In this document: positions 10,681-21,100 of the stretch, one piece after another
Position numbering within the stretch: the first letter of the stretch is position 1
How the letters are laid out: each line of letters starts with the position of its first letter
Assembly: GCA_036417435.1 (NCBI GenBank)
Contig: CM070908.1
Location: forward strand, 50,563,090 to 50,627,089
From: Inia geoffrensis
Taxonomy: Eukaryota > Chordata > Mammalia > Artiodactyla > Iniidae
Direction: 5' to 3'
Length of the DNA: 64,000 bases
Position numbers and translations under genes: made by a program
The notes under the pieces: generated by a model
The model's database searches: none
Seen by the model: only the letters and a program-made list of their open reading frames with translations
What the model was told of the DNA's origin: nothing

Positions 10681-11459
10681 CAAATCCCAAGAGAACTGAT
10701 TGATTTTTTTTCCTCCCTTAATCACCGTTGCCCGTATTGAGACAGAGCTCTTCACACATTACTGCACAGGCAATCTATTCTTGGCTGCTCTTGCGTTCAG
10801 ACCTCGGGTCTATACCCCTTTAGGCAGAGGTCAATTACGTGTTACGTGTGTAACACACGGCTCTAAGAGCTGCCTCCCTAGCAGGAGGTCATGAGTGGGA
10901 CCATTTTCCTTAGCAGGACACTGAACAGGACAGGCACTCTGACCAACCAGTTTAGCCCAGAACCTGAATATCCGTGTCTGTACCTAGGCCTATCCTGATA
11001 GTACAGATGGCGTGGTCCCCCTCATAGAACATACATATCATTCCAGGTTCCCAAATGTATTTGTGAGTACAAGTGACTCAAATAACTCCAGAGACTCATC
11101 AGCCACTCAACTTTGTTTCTTCTTCCTCCTAAATTTCTTTCACTAGAATATTCTGTGATGGACTCTGCCAAGAAAGGCTTGACCATCCAAGGACTTGATA
11201 GGCAAATGTGTGTGTGAAAGGAAATAGGGATCGAGCCAGAGACAGCTGGGACAGTCATCAGATGATGATGCAAGTGTGACCCCAAGTAAAGGAGGAGGAG
11301 AGGAGTTTGCATGGATGCATCCGAGATCCCTGTGCAGCCAGAGGAAGGTTTGGCAAAGCTACTGGGGAGTCCTTGAGCCACGTTTGCTAGCAAAAGATCC
11401 CCTGCCTCCTGGAATAGGTCTGCCTTAGTTTCCCCACCACACAAGTCCTTGGTGGGGAG
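10681..11459. other. No gene seen
   Basis: No repeat or coding evidence strong enough to report. The 140-codon minus-strand open reading (11022-11444) has no domain I recognise. Confidence 0.4.
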
Positions 11460-11960
11460 TGGCCCATAGGGAGTATGGCCTTGGCAAAAACAGGCCAGAT
11501 TTCAAAGTGCAACAGGTGGAGTCAATTATATTTCCCACTCTTCAAGCTCTGGGAGACCATTCTCATGGTCACTCATGGATTATATAATTGTCCTCCCCCC
11601 CCCCCCCCATTCAGGATGCTCTCTACTGGAGGACCATACATCTTACTCTCTCTGGAATGGCCAAATGATTTGTTTTGGCCAATGGAATGTGAACAGAAGT
11701 GAAGTGTGTCACTGCCAGACAGAAGCTTTTAGCCCCAGCATGGGGTTCACCATCTTCTTTTTTTTTCTTCTTTCCCAACAACCAGCAAAGCCCCAGAAAG
11801 AAGCTACTTCATCAACCTGAGTCCTGAGACAAGGATGACGTGACACAGAGCCACGGTCGACCATGATCATGTAGTGCAAACCATGTTGTAAGCCATTGAG
11901 ATGCTGGGTTACCATAGCATAGCCTACCCACACTGACGAATGCACAGCTTCTGCCATCTC
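11460..11960 (+). mobile_element. Old LTR-like repeat
   Basis: Carries 'tttggccaatggaatgtgaacagaagtgaag' and 'gtaagccattgagatgctgggtta', the typical order of an abundant old mammalian LTR-like repeat. The same general type is seen at 3170-3620. Family uncertain. Confidence 0.45.
11586..11600. repeat. Poly-C run
   Basis: Fourteen or so consecutive C bases. Prone to sequencing and replication error. Confidence 0.9.
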
Positions 11961-12287
11961 TCCCAGTCCTCTTCTCCAACCATAAACAAAGGCAAATCAT
12001 CCTGACTTGGGATTTGAGAAAATATTTGTTTTCTCCGCCTGCCTTTCTCTTCACTCCCATTGCCACAGGCAAAAAGTTGAATATTTTACTGTTTGTTAGT
12101 TTTCTCCTCAGCTAGCACTATTAAGAAAAATGCTTATAATTTTATATCTTGAATAGAATATTTTTTAAAGGAGAAAAGAACAGGCATCTTGATTTTAAAA
12201 TCTAGAACTTCTGTGATAGAGTATATACTTTGCAGCACTGCCCTGATGGATTCCTCTGTGGAAACCTTTCCTCAAAATATATATCCA

Positions 12288-12479
12288 GGGCTTCCCTGGT
12301 GGCGCAGTGGTTGAGAGTCCGCCTGCCGATGCAGGGGACACGGGTCCGTGCCCTGATCCGGGAAGATCCCACATGCCGCGGAGCGGCTGGGCCCGTGAGG
12401 CATGGCCGCTGAGCCTGCACATTCAGAGCCCGTGCTCCGCAATGGGAGAGGCCACAACAGTGAGAGGCTCGCATTAAAA

Positions 12480-12490
<11 letters not shown>
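12288..12490 (+). mobile_element. CHR-2 SINE with TA-expanded tail
   Basis: Forward copy starting gggcttccctggtggcgcag. The TSD is (a)tatatatcca, ending at 12287 and at 12524. The short A tail is followed by a TA repeat of about 35 bp that has grown from the TATATA-bearing target. Confidence 0.93.

Positions 12491-12521
<31 letters not shown>
12488..12521. repeat. (TA)n microsatellite at SINE tail
   Basis: Uninterrupted TA run directly after the CHR-2 A tail. Confidence 0.95.
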
Positions 12522-12523
<2 letters not shown>

Positions 12524-12539
12524 AGCATGGCTCTTTGTT

Positions 12540-13440
12540 TCCATCAATCGTTTTCCATTTTGTACCATAATTCTTTTTTTTTTTTTCCTCTTTTGCAAAT
12601 CCTTTACAGTGGATTCAAGGGAATAAATCTACCTTTAAGAACTTAATGTTCTAGCTGAATTTATACAACTTCAGATGAACAGGAAAATAGTCCTGACAAG
12701 TGACAAAAGATTAACAAATACAAATCCATTTTGACATCTGTTTCCTCTATTATAAAATAAAAAGTGGAAAAAGGAAGCATCCAGCAGATGCTGGTTTAGA
12801 GCAGCTCAATTGGTCACCCACTTTCCTGCTGAATGGTGCCAGCAGCCTGGTGCTCAGGGCCTGTCTGGATTTGAGGTATGACCTTTGCTTGCCAGGGATG
12901 CAAGGGGCTTGGGAACAGTGCAGAAGATCCCCTTTGATTTAATCTTGGATTAGGATGGACCTTGCAAACTTTTGGCAAGAAAGAGCACACAGAATTTTCT
13001 GGAAAAGATGTTTGTGAGGGTACTGGTCTTCAGCTAAAAATAGAATCAAGGCAGAATGCTGACTAATTAACATACCTAATTATAGGGATTTCTTACAGAC
13101 AACTGCTCATGTCAGCCTTTTTCTTGTCAGAATGGTCATTGGTGGTGTCCAGTCAGAAGAAATAAACAATTATGCATGGGAAGGCTGCAACTTGTTGTCC
13201 AAATGGAAAAGCTGTGGATGCTTCTGGAGAGTTCCTGTGCCGGGGTAATGGGCCCTACACTTTCAGGTTAGTGTTCACCGCCCCCCCCCACCCCCCCGCT
13301 CCACGCCCGTGTCCCCTGACTCTCCTCAAATCTGGAGCCAGATTCCTTGGTTACTCTGGATACCAAATACATTTGGTTTCTAATAGAATCAGTGGAGCGT
13401 GTTCCATTTCGGGCTTCCAGCTGTAGTAAGATACTCCAAC
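12540..13440. other. No gene seen; C-rich patch at 13279-13300
   Basis: Single-copy-looking DNA. The segment at 13172-13270 could be read as coding up to 'tttcag|gttagt', but there is no supporting acceptor or protein match I can name. Confidence 0.4.
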
Positions 13441-13479
13441 TGGTGGAAACCAATCCAACTGAAATACACTTGAGCACAA

Positions 13480-13990
13480 ATCACATGAGACGAGACGGCA
13501 GTTGAGGAATATTAGAGCCATAACTTTGCTTTAGAAGCTAAGTCGCTTGCATGATCTCGGAAATGGTATTGATGCTCTCAGCTCTCAGCAGTGATGCAGG
13601 TGCCAGAACACATTTTTGCCAAAGAGAGTTATTAAAATGTCTTTATCTATCTGGGGTGTGCCATCATTATTAAAAACAAAAGCAGAGAGGAAAATAATGA
13701 AGTTGAATCGTGTTCAAGGGGTTCGCGGCCTGACATGTGCTGGCAGTACGATTAATACCAGCATTTAGTGGGTTCCTGAAGGATTCCGTCAGTTACAAAC
13801 GTGCCACAATGCAGAATAGCTTAAAAGGTGATTTTTCATAAGCAAGCTCTCCTACAGTGTTTCCACCGTCCGTTTCTGTAGTTTACTGTCCTGTAAGCGT
13901 GTACATCAGACAAGGTTTCTGACACATCCACACTTGCAGAATCATAGAGGGGAGGGAGGGAGCTCCGGGCTCCACATCATAAACATCTAT
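13480..13990. other. Repeat-free stretch, possible conserved element
   Basis: No repeat signature. Composition is balanced, with retained CpGs (ttcgcggcctgac, gtacgattaat, ccgtcagtt) in a window otherwise poor in CpG outside SINEs. It could be a conserved non-coding element, but sequence alone does not prove this. Confidence 0.25.
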
Positions 13991-14009
13991 CCACTCACCC
14001 TCCCCGACT

Positions 14010-14140
14010 CCGACACACTCAGTACTCCATTCCACAGATGAGAAAAACTGAGGTCCATGAAAGTCAAATGAGTTGCCCAAGGTCACACAGCAAGTTAGAG
14101 ACAACCAGAATTAAAATCCAGGACCAGAACTGTTTCTTCT
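14010..14140 (-). mobile_element. MIR SINE, antisense
   Basis: Reverse MIR core is clear: 'cacagatgagaaaaactgagg ... ttgcccaaggtcacacagcaag'. It ends in the region 'aaaatccaggaccagaactg'. Confidence 0.85.
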
Positions 14141-14620
14141 CCAGAATTTATTTCATTGTTCATCAGCAGCTTCAGGCTGTTGATTTTATTTTTCCAGAAG
14201 AGGGTAAGCTATAAATTATAAATAAATCAATAGTACTCCACACCAGATCCCCCAAAGGTAACTCGGTACTGGACGCCTCTGCTTTTAAGACGCAATTAAA
14301 ACACAGTACGTTCCCAGAAACAGATGTTATAGCAATAATCATCCTCAGGCAGACCCAGGCAAGGCTCCGCCAATGTGGGTAGAAATCATCACACAGACCA
14401 AAGCCTGCAGAACGAAGGGACCAAGAAGCCAAGAAATAAACCTAAGTGTCCATTAGGAAATAGCAAATAAAGAAGACAATTGTGGCAGGTTGAAAAGTAG
14501 GCATTGCCTGTGCATATAAATGGAGTCCATTAATCTTTGAGGAAGGCAGATCAGAAACGCTCGGTGCTCTGAGCTCTGCTCCCTGTTATCTGAACCCAAC
14601 TCACCAACCCTTCACGGAAA
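14141..14620. other. No gene seen
   Basis: AT-rich start with small stem-like repeats (ctataaattataaataaat); nothing assignable. Confidence 0.4.
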
Positions 14621-14624
14621 ACTC

Positions 14625-14740
14625 TGCCATGTGCCAGACTCAAGATTAGGCATGGGAACACTTAACAGCGGTGGACCAAACAGCCGCCCTGCCCTCAGTG
14701 AGCTTACAGTCTCATAGCAAAGACAGGCCAGAAAGAGGGT
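14625..14740 (+). mobile_element. L2 LINE fragment
   Basis: 'ccatgtgccagactcaagattagg ... ctgccctcagtgagcttacagtctca' matches the common L2 3' region. Confidence 0.7.
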
Positions 14741-14769
14741 TTTTCAGTAACTGTCTTCTGTCCTAATCC

Positions 14770-15110
14770 ACACTGCCTCCAGGAGCTCACGGCCACGCCA
14801 CTGGGGTGAGAATGATCTCATCCCAGCTTCAAGGTGAGCCCCACAGACTTAGGCTAATCAGCGGGTGACATTTCTGTAGCCCCAGTGATTGGCTCCAGGT
14901 GGGCACCTGACCTGAGTTTGTCCACTTAGAGTGAAGCCCACTTTTCCTCAGTGGTTTGTGCCCTGCCCCATGCAGTGCAGAGTACAAATATGAGGCCACC
15001 ACAGCTGTTGTATGGCTGTAACTGGGGGCCGAGTGGGAAGCTTCTTATTGCCCAGAGTTGAGATCCAGGATAAAGCTGGAGAGAAAGAGAACAAGAACTC
15101 CACCCCCTGG
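14770..15110 (+). mobile_element. Ancient dispersed repeat, family not named
   Basis: Contains 'ccagtgattggctccaggtgggcacctgacc', a hallmark of a frequent old mammalian repeat. Boundaries estimated. Confidence 0.4.
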
Positions 15111-16215
15111 CAAAATTCCAAAAAGAGCAGGAAACTCCTCAGAGTTCACTAAAAGGCCACTGCACTGGTTCCCCTTGCACCCCAAGTCAAATGAGGACCA
15201 ATGAGGAGCCCTTACAGGGTGAAGCAAGGCCGCAGGCGCACACCTCACTCCGTGACCGGACGCCTACTGGGCCGCAGGCACCCACACGCCCAGCCTAGAT
15301 CCCCGCTGCCAGGGCAAGGGGAGGGAGGGGGTCCCCAGGTGACATTGGCAGTGTCCCCAGGAAACTGGCAGACTGACCAGAGCCTTCTTGCCTGGGGAGT
15401 TCTCAGGTTGGGCGGCCAGCGTGGAACGTAGGGAACTGGTGTGTTTGGAAACAAGGTGGGAGCGATGCCCATCGCACACCCCGTTCCTCGAGGCCATTGG
15501 AGGGTGTGGAAGAGGCCGTGGAAGTTTGTGACTCCACAGGAGTGTCACGGAGGTGAGAAAAGGAGACAGAAGGCAGGAGGCTATGCGGGCAAAGGCCACC
15601 CCACCCATCTGGAGAGGATTCGAGTACAAACTTCTGGAGGCGATGATACGATTGCCCTTCAGAAGGTTCTTTATCAGGAGGGTGGGATAGAGTGAACTGC
15701 ATCCCAAGAAAATCATCTAGCCATCAACATAGATCACCTGAAACCAGAGAGAGGCTGGGAGCCACTCCCACCAGCGAATAAGACACTCGGCCACGATCCC
15801 AGCCTCTCCTCCCAGAGGCACTGACAATGAAAGGGTTGGGGGGTGGAGAGGGGTGCCTGAGAACCCCACACCTCTCTCTACTGCATGAACCTCACAACCC
15901 AGCTTTGGCTGAGCTGGGGGTAAAGGGAGACAAGACGAGGTCTTAGCAGTGGCTAGGAGATTAGGGTTTTAAACACAAATAAGACTGGGTTGTAGATGCC
16001 AAAAGAGACTAACCATTGTGTTACTAACTATTGTTGGCTGTAAAGTTATGGAATCTGTTCAGGATATTGGTCGGAAAGGGGGAAGCGAGATTTGAACTAG
16101 CACATTGGGAGCAGTGATGGGAGAGAAGAAAACTCTTAAATCCTTGCTCTGCAACTTACTAACCCTCTAGGTGGGGATAATGATCCGTAACCTGCAGCAT
16201 TGCTGTAATGGCTGT
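15111..16215. other. GC-richer stretch without gene
   Basis: Several overlapping open readings (up to 150 codons on the minus strand, 15264-15716) arise from low stop density in GC-rich sequence. They overlap one another on both strands and show no domain. Confidence 0.45.
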
Positions 16216-16221
16216 ATAGAC

Positions 16222-16557
16222 TGACTTGGTCCATTCAGACTGCTGTAAACTAAATACCACAGCGTGGGCAATTTAAAAGTAAAGGAAATTCATTTCTCAC
16301 AGTTCTGGAAACTGGATGTCTGAGACCAGCGTGCCAGAATGGTCAGGTAAGGACCCTCTTCTGAGGCACAGACTTCTCATTGTGTCCTCATCTGAAGGAA
16401 GAGGCCAGGGATTTCTCTGAGGTCTCTATTATAAGGTCACTAATCCCATTCATGAGGGCTTTGCTGTCCAAAGACCCAATTCCAAACTATCACATTGGGC
16501 ATCAGGTTTTCAACACATGAATGGGGGGACACAAACACTCAGACCATAGCACAAGCC
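16222..16557 (-). mobile_element. MaLR (MLT/MST-type) LTR, antisense
   Basis: In reverse it begins tgctatggtctgagtgtttg, passes through 'cctcatgaatgggattagtg' and 'ccagaactgtgagaaat', and ends in 'cagtctgaatgg'. This is the order of a mammalian apparent LTR retrotransposon LTR. Solo LTR, no internal part seen. Confidence 0.8.
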
Positions 16558-16721
16558 TTCAAAAGACGTTTAACAGAGTTCAAAGAACAGTGTGGAATTT
16601 ATTGAGCTGGGTGGGAAATTGTTGAAGGTGAGTGAGGTAGATTATATTTTCTGAAAATGACTACAGTGATATTTCTGGTTCCACATACTCTTCTAGAACC
16701 TTGCCCCAGCCTGATATTTTA

Positions 16722-17055
16722 TTTTATTTTTAAAATTTTTATTTATTTATTTATTTTTGGCTGCGTTGAGTCTTTGTTTCTGAGCGCGGGCTTTCTGTAG
16801 TTGCAGTGAGCGGGGGCTACTCTTCATTGCGGTGTGCGGGCTTCTTATTGCAGTGGCCTCTCTTGTTGTGGAGCACAGGCTTTAGGCGTGCAGGCTCAGT
16901 AGTTGTGGCACGTGGGCTCTAGAGTGCAGGCTCAGTAGTTGTGGCGCATGGGCTTAGTTGCTCTGCAACATGTGGGATGTTCCTGAACCAGCACTTGAAT
17001 CGTGTCACCTGCATTGGCAGGCAGATTCTTAACCACTGAGCTGCTGGGGAAGTCT
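16722..17055 (-). mobile_element. CHR-1 SINE
   Basis: Reverse copy of the longer CHR SINE: ATTT-rich tail, then ggctgcgttgagtctttgt and repeated 'ctcagtagttgtggc' units, ending in the tRNA-Glu-like head (ctgctggggaagt). Its target site ccagcctga is at 16706-16715 on the left. The right copy was later split by the CHR-2 at 17067-17276. Confidence 0.9.
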
Positions 17056-17066
17056 CCCAGCCTGAG

Positions 17067-17276
17067 TTTTTTGTTGTTTTTTTTTTGTGGTACGCGGGCC
17101 TCTCACTGTTGTGGCCTCTCCCGCTGCGGAGCACAGGCTCCGGACGCGCAGGCTCAGCGGCCATGGCTCACGGGCCCAGCCGCTCCGCTGCATGTGGGAT
17201 CTTCCCGAACCAGGGCACAAACCCGTGTCCCCTGCATCAGCAGGCAGACTCTCAACCACTGCGCCACCAGGGAAGC
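17067..17276 (-). mobile_element. CHR-2 SINE inserted in the CHR-1 target duplication
   Basis: Reverse copy. The flanks cccagcctga at 17056-17065 and 17277-17286 are its TSD, and the same word occurs a third time left of the CHR-1 (16705-16714). The full pre-insertion site ccagcctgatatttta is preserved at the two outer ends. Confidence 0.94.
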
Positions 17277-17293
17277 CCCAGCCTGATATTTTA

Positions 17294-18130
17294 AAAGTAC
17301 GTTCCATATATGCTGCAAACCTTCTATGCCATAAATAGAAGGTCTACTGAAGAACAAATGATGGGAAAGGCCAGTGATGCTACTTTCAGGTTTGGGGAGG
17401 TGACAACATTTAAATAAGTCTGCTAACTTACAAAGACAAAAAAAAGTAAGATATGGAGGAAGGCTTTCTGCATTAATCTCTGGGTTACGAGCAAAAAGCT
17501 CTGACTTCGTAGGAAATCCAGAAGCCACCCAGGAAGGCCCTCTGAGAATGAACACGAGTCATCAAACCCTCCTGCCTCCTGCCACCGCCTAGAGGGAGGG
17601 CAGCTTGAGGTCCTGAGGAAGGCAGGGGCTCAGCTGTCCTTGGCTCAGCCAGGTGGGAAAGGGGCTGCCTGAGCCCTGGGAACCCGCTAGCAGCTGGTGA
17701 GGCCACCCTGGGAGATGCTCGGGCACATTCGTATCAGCCAGGGCTGCCGCTGCGGTTCACAGCTCTGTGCAGTTCACAGCCAAGGATGATTTCCTCCCCA
17801 CACAATGAGGAGGAATAAGCAATGTGAGTGAGCCCTGCTCAGCCTCGTGCAGATTCTTCCTTGCCAACCCCAGAGCCAATCCACTGAAAAGTATCCAGCC
17901 TACACTCCTGGCTGAGATGCTTGAATAATACTCCACGGTTCTTACACCCAGAGAAGTCTAGCTAGCTCACGCACGTTCTCTCTCCCCTTCTCTGCCTACC
18001 CCCATCACCCCCTCCCTCTCCTGCTTCTGTTCCTAGCTGCCTGTCTCAGTACTAACCCAAACGTCTCTAAAAGAGAAGAACTTTTTTCTCAGAGCTTCTC
18101 TCGCTGACCCAGTCAGGAGCACCTAAGCAG
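17294..18130. other. No gene seen
   Basis: GC-rich single-copy-looking sequence; minor pyrimidine-rich patch at 17960-18040. No coding support. Confidence 0.4.
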
Positions 18131-18139
18131 TGAGGTCTG

Positions 18140-18300
18140 AAACGTGCGTTAAAATTCTGTAAGACGCACTGACAGCCTCTGAAGTGCCAGGCCCTGGGTT
18201 GGGCCCGAGTCCTACATAGACACAGAGCCGGAGGGCCTCCCCATCTAGTAAAGACAAAGATGTGCAAACAGCTAGTGCAGCCCTTTGAATCTCAAGTGTG
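18140..18300 (+). mobile_element. L2-like fragment
   Basis: 'ctgaagtgccaggccctgggttgggc' fits the L2 'tgtgccaggcactgtgctaggc' segment, but the copy is diverged. Confidence 0.4.
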
Positions 18301-18713
18301 CTAGATTTATAATTCTTTCTTCTGTAACTCAACGTCATTCTACTTCTAGCTCTCATTCTGCCCCACTGACAGAAACAGGATTGACCTGGGTTTGTTCCCT
18401 GCTATTCTCCCTGGAGCTGGGTCTCGTTGCCGGAAATTAACACATAGTCCAAGAGGGGAACAGAGGGCCTTTGGTCACCGTCTAATCATAGTGGCTGCAT
18501 AGCATCCCTCTGCCCATCTGGTCTTCGGTCTTTGATCTACTGTGCGGGGGAGGGGGTGACAGTGGAGGCAAGAGCCCGTTTTTGAAAGATAATCTGACAT
18601 AAGGTAGAAGACAGAGTTGGGGGAGGGGCAGACAAAGACTGTAGGTGGGAAGATGGGCTCAAGGGTTGTTTTAAGAGTCCAGGCGGAAAAAAAAAGGATG
18701 GGGGGAAGGGTGT

Positions 18714-19022
18714 GGGACTTCCTTGGTGGTCCAGTGGTTAGGAACCTGCCTTCCAATGCAGAGGATGCAGGTTTGATCCCTGGTCAGGGAACTAAGATCC
18801 CATATGCCGCAAGTCAACTAAGCCCGTGCACCGCAACTACTGAGCCCGCACGCTCTGGAGCCCTTGGGTCACAACTAGAGAGTCTGCCTGCTACAACTAC
18901 TGAGCCTGAGTGCTCTGGAGACTGTGTATCACAACTAGAGAGAAGCCCACATGCCACAACGAAGAGCCCACGTGCCTCAACGAAGACCCAATGCAGCCAA
19001 ATAAATGATAAATAAATAAATA
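18714..19022 (+). mobile_element. CHR-1 SINE
   Basis: Forward copy with a head very like tRNA-Glu: ccttggtggtccagtggttagg, and gtttgatccctggtcaggga as B box. Body of repeated 'acaactactgagcc' units and an AAAT tail. It lies inverted relative to the CHR-1 at 16722-17055. No clear TSD found. Confidence 0.92.
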
Positions 19023-20130
19023 AGTCCAGGGAAGCAATGATACGTTTGGTGGGTTGGGTGGTGACCTTAGGAGGAGGGAGGAGGGAAGGGAGTGGAGAGG
19101 AGTTCGTGAGGCAGGGTTAATGGGATTTGGGACTGATGAGGTGTGAGGTGCAGGAGAGGGTAGCATTGAGGACGACCCCTAGGTTTTGGCCTTGAGTGAC
19201 CTTGTGGCTGGTGGGGCCATCTCCCCAGGTGGCTGCACGTGGACCAGGGGATGGATGCATTCTGCTCTCGGCCTGTCGACCGAGATCTGCTGGGGTGGTG
19301 ACTCAGGTAGATACCCAACCGAGGGCTGAGCAGGTGGGATGGACATGGGTGCCCTCAGAACCCAGGGGATGTCCTGCCATGTATATGGACAGGCCACCCA
19401 GGCAGAATGCAGGGCCTGAGATGAAAAGAGAGCACAGGACAGAAGCCCACAGAGCAGCAACACGCAATGGGTGGACAGAGAAAGTGACAATGATGAGGGG
19501 ATAGGAGCTGGATGAGCGCAGAGGCTGGTGGATGCATCAAAGGGACAGGCATGCCAGAAGGATGTTTCCAGTGGGACCAGCTGCTGCCGTGGGGCCCATG
19601 GAGTGAAAACGGAAAAGAAGCCCTTAGACTAGACGCTAACCCCTGCCATGCTGGCGTCGGCCACCCGTCACACGTTGTAGGGAACCAGTGACAAGCAACT
19701 AATACATATTTCTATTTTCATGACATTTACCATTTGAAAGGTGCTAATAAGCAAAAGGGGAAAGAAGCCAATGGCCTCTTAGGTCAACATGTGCTCCTCA
19801 CCCTGAGAAGCTAGTTGCCCCTACATGGGGTGTGTGATCTGCCCACGACATTCATTACCACGCCTGCTGGGCTCCGGGAACGGGCAGGAGAAGGCTCCCT
19901 GATAGCAAGTGTGACTGAGCACCACATTTACTTAAGAACTGTGCACGTTCCTTGGTCTGTGGGCAAAGAGAAAGCTACTGAAAACCCTGCTGTACAACAG
20001 GTACAGATAACCAGGACTAATAACTTAAAAAGAATAAAACAAGTACAAATGGAGTATAACCTTTAAAAATTGTGAATCATTATATTGGGCGCCTGTAACA
20101 TACGATATTCTACATCAGCTCTCCTTAAAT
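19023..20130. other. No gene seen
   Basis: GC-rich, partly purine-rich (gaggagggaggagggaaggg) at the left end, with 'cctaggttttggccttgag', which may be an old repeat. A 102-codon plus-strand open reading is unsupported. Confidence 0.35.
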
Positions 20131-20134
20131 TCTA

Positions 20135-20345
20135 ACAAAAGAATAAAATCCCGACTCCCTACCATGGCTTACAAGTCCCTGCATTTCTAGCTACCCCTCC
20201 CCCTCAGCTTCCTCACCCTCTGTGAGCCGGTCACACTGGTCCTCTTGCAGTTCCTCAAACATCCGGGTTCTCTCTCACCTCCGGCCCTTTGCACGTGCTT
20301 TCCCCCTTTCCTAGAATGTTCTCACAGGATTCAGCTTAAATTCTC
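20135..20345 (+). mobile_element. L2 LINE fragment
   Basis: 'ttacaagtccctgcatttc ... ctccggccctttgcacgtgctt ... ctagaatgttctcacagg' is a very characteristic L2 sequence order. Confidence 0.8.
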
Positions 20346-20559
20346 CTTCCCCGGAGGCTGAGGAGCTGAGGAGAAATGTCAGAAAAGGAATGGAAAGCAG
20401 GTAGTTTCGAGAAGCAACTGAGAGAGTTGAATCTGATTTGTCTGAGCTCAGAGTGAACACACTGAAAGAGTCTGTCTGTCTACCAGGCTCGGCAGAGACA
20501 CCAGAGTCTACCTTGATGGGAATGTCTGGGGGCACGAGTGTGGAACAGACGACCTCCCC

Positions 20560-21100
20560 AAATCCTCTGCTGAACAATCTAGAGCTACAACATGCCCAAG
20601 ACTGCCACTTATAAGATGGCAGAATAAAGAAGTTTCTGACCCCGTTGCCCTTGGAAATCACCCGAAGCAAGAAGAATGAGAGACACAACACAAACTCTAT
20701 TTCTGACAGAAGTAGGGAGCATCTATAAAGCTGAACCACAATATATGAGGAAGAGTTGCCAAATGCAGAGAAAATGAAACAGAGTTCTGGAAGATGCTGA
20801 AAGCACAGAGTGCTGAAGCCTGAGGGACAAAATGAACAGTCCTTTCTTTGGATCAGGGATGGGGTATGTGAGCTGCCTGGCAAGCTCCCTAAATTCTTCA
20901 GGAGGATGGAAGTAATAAGGCCAAGACCCTAAAGTGGAAATTATGTGGATAACATTTTCTGATTACAATGAAACTACACCAGAGATGAGCAACAAAGCCT
21001 TTGAAAGTACCACATGTCAGTACCTGTGGGCGATAAAGAGTTCTCAGAGAAAAATTCATAATCTTAAGCGCTTACCTTATAAATAAGAAAGGATGAGAGA
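20560..21100. other. Possible HAL1/L1 relic, uncertain
   Basis: A-rich on the plus strand and directly upstream of a recognisable L1 ORF2 relic, so it may be its 5' portion. No motif is clear enough to be firm. The 190-codon minus-strand open reading at 20311-20883 is antisense to this. Confidence 0.25.

Noticed and set aside
15264..15716. 150-codon minus-strand reading in GC-rich DNA
   Set aside because: Several frames on both strands are open over the same bases, which points to low stop density rather than coding.
18714..18790. tRNA-Glu-like sequence with A and B boxes
   Set aside because: It is the head of a CHR-1 SINE and lacks a proper tRNA 3' half, so it is not a tRNA gene.
20311..20883. 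190-codon minus-strand open reading
   Set aside because: It is antisense to an A-rich old retroelement region and has no domain, start context or conservation evidence.
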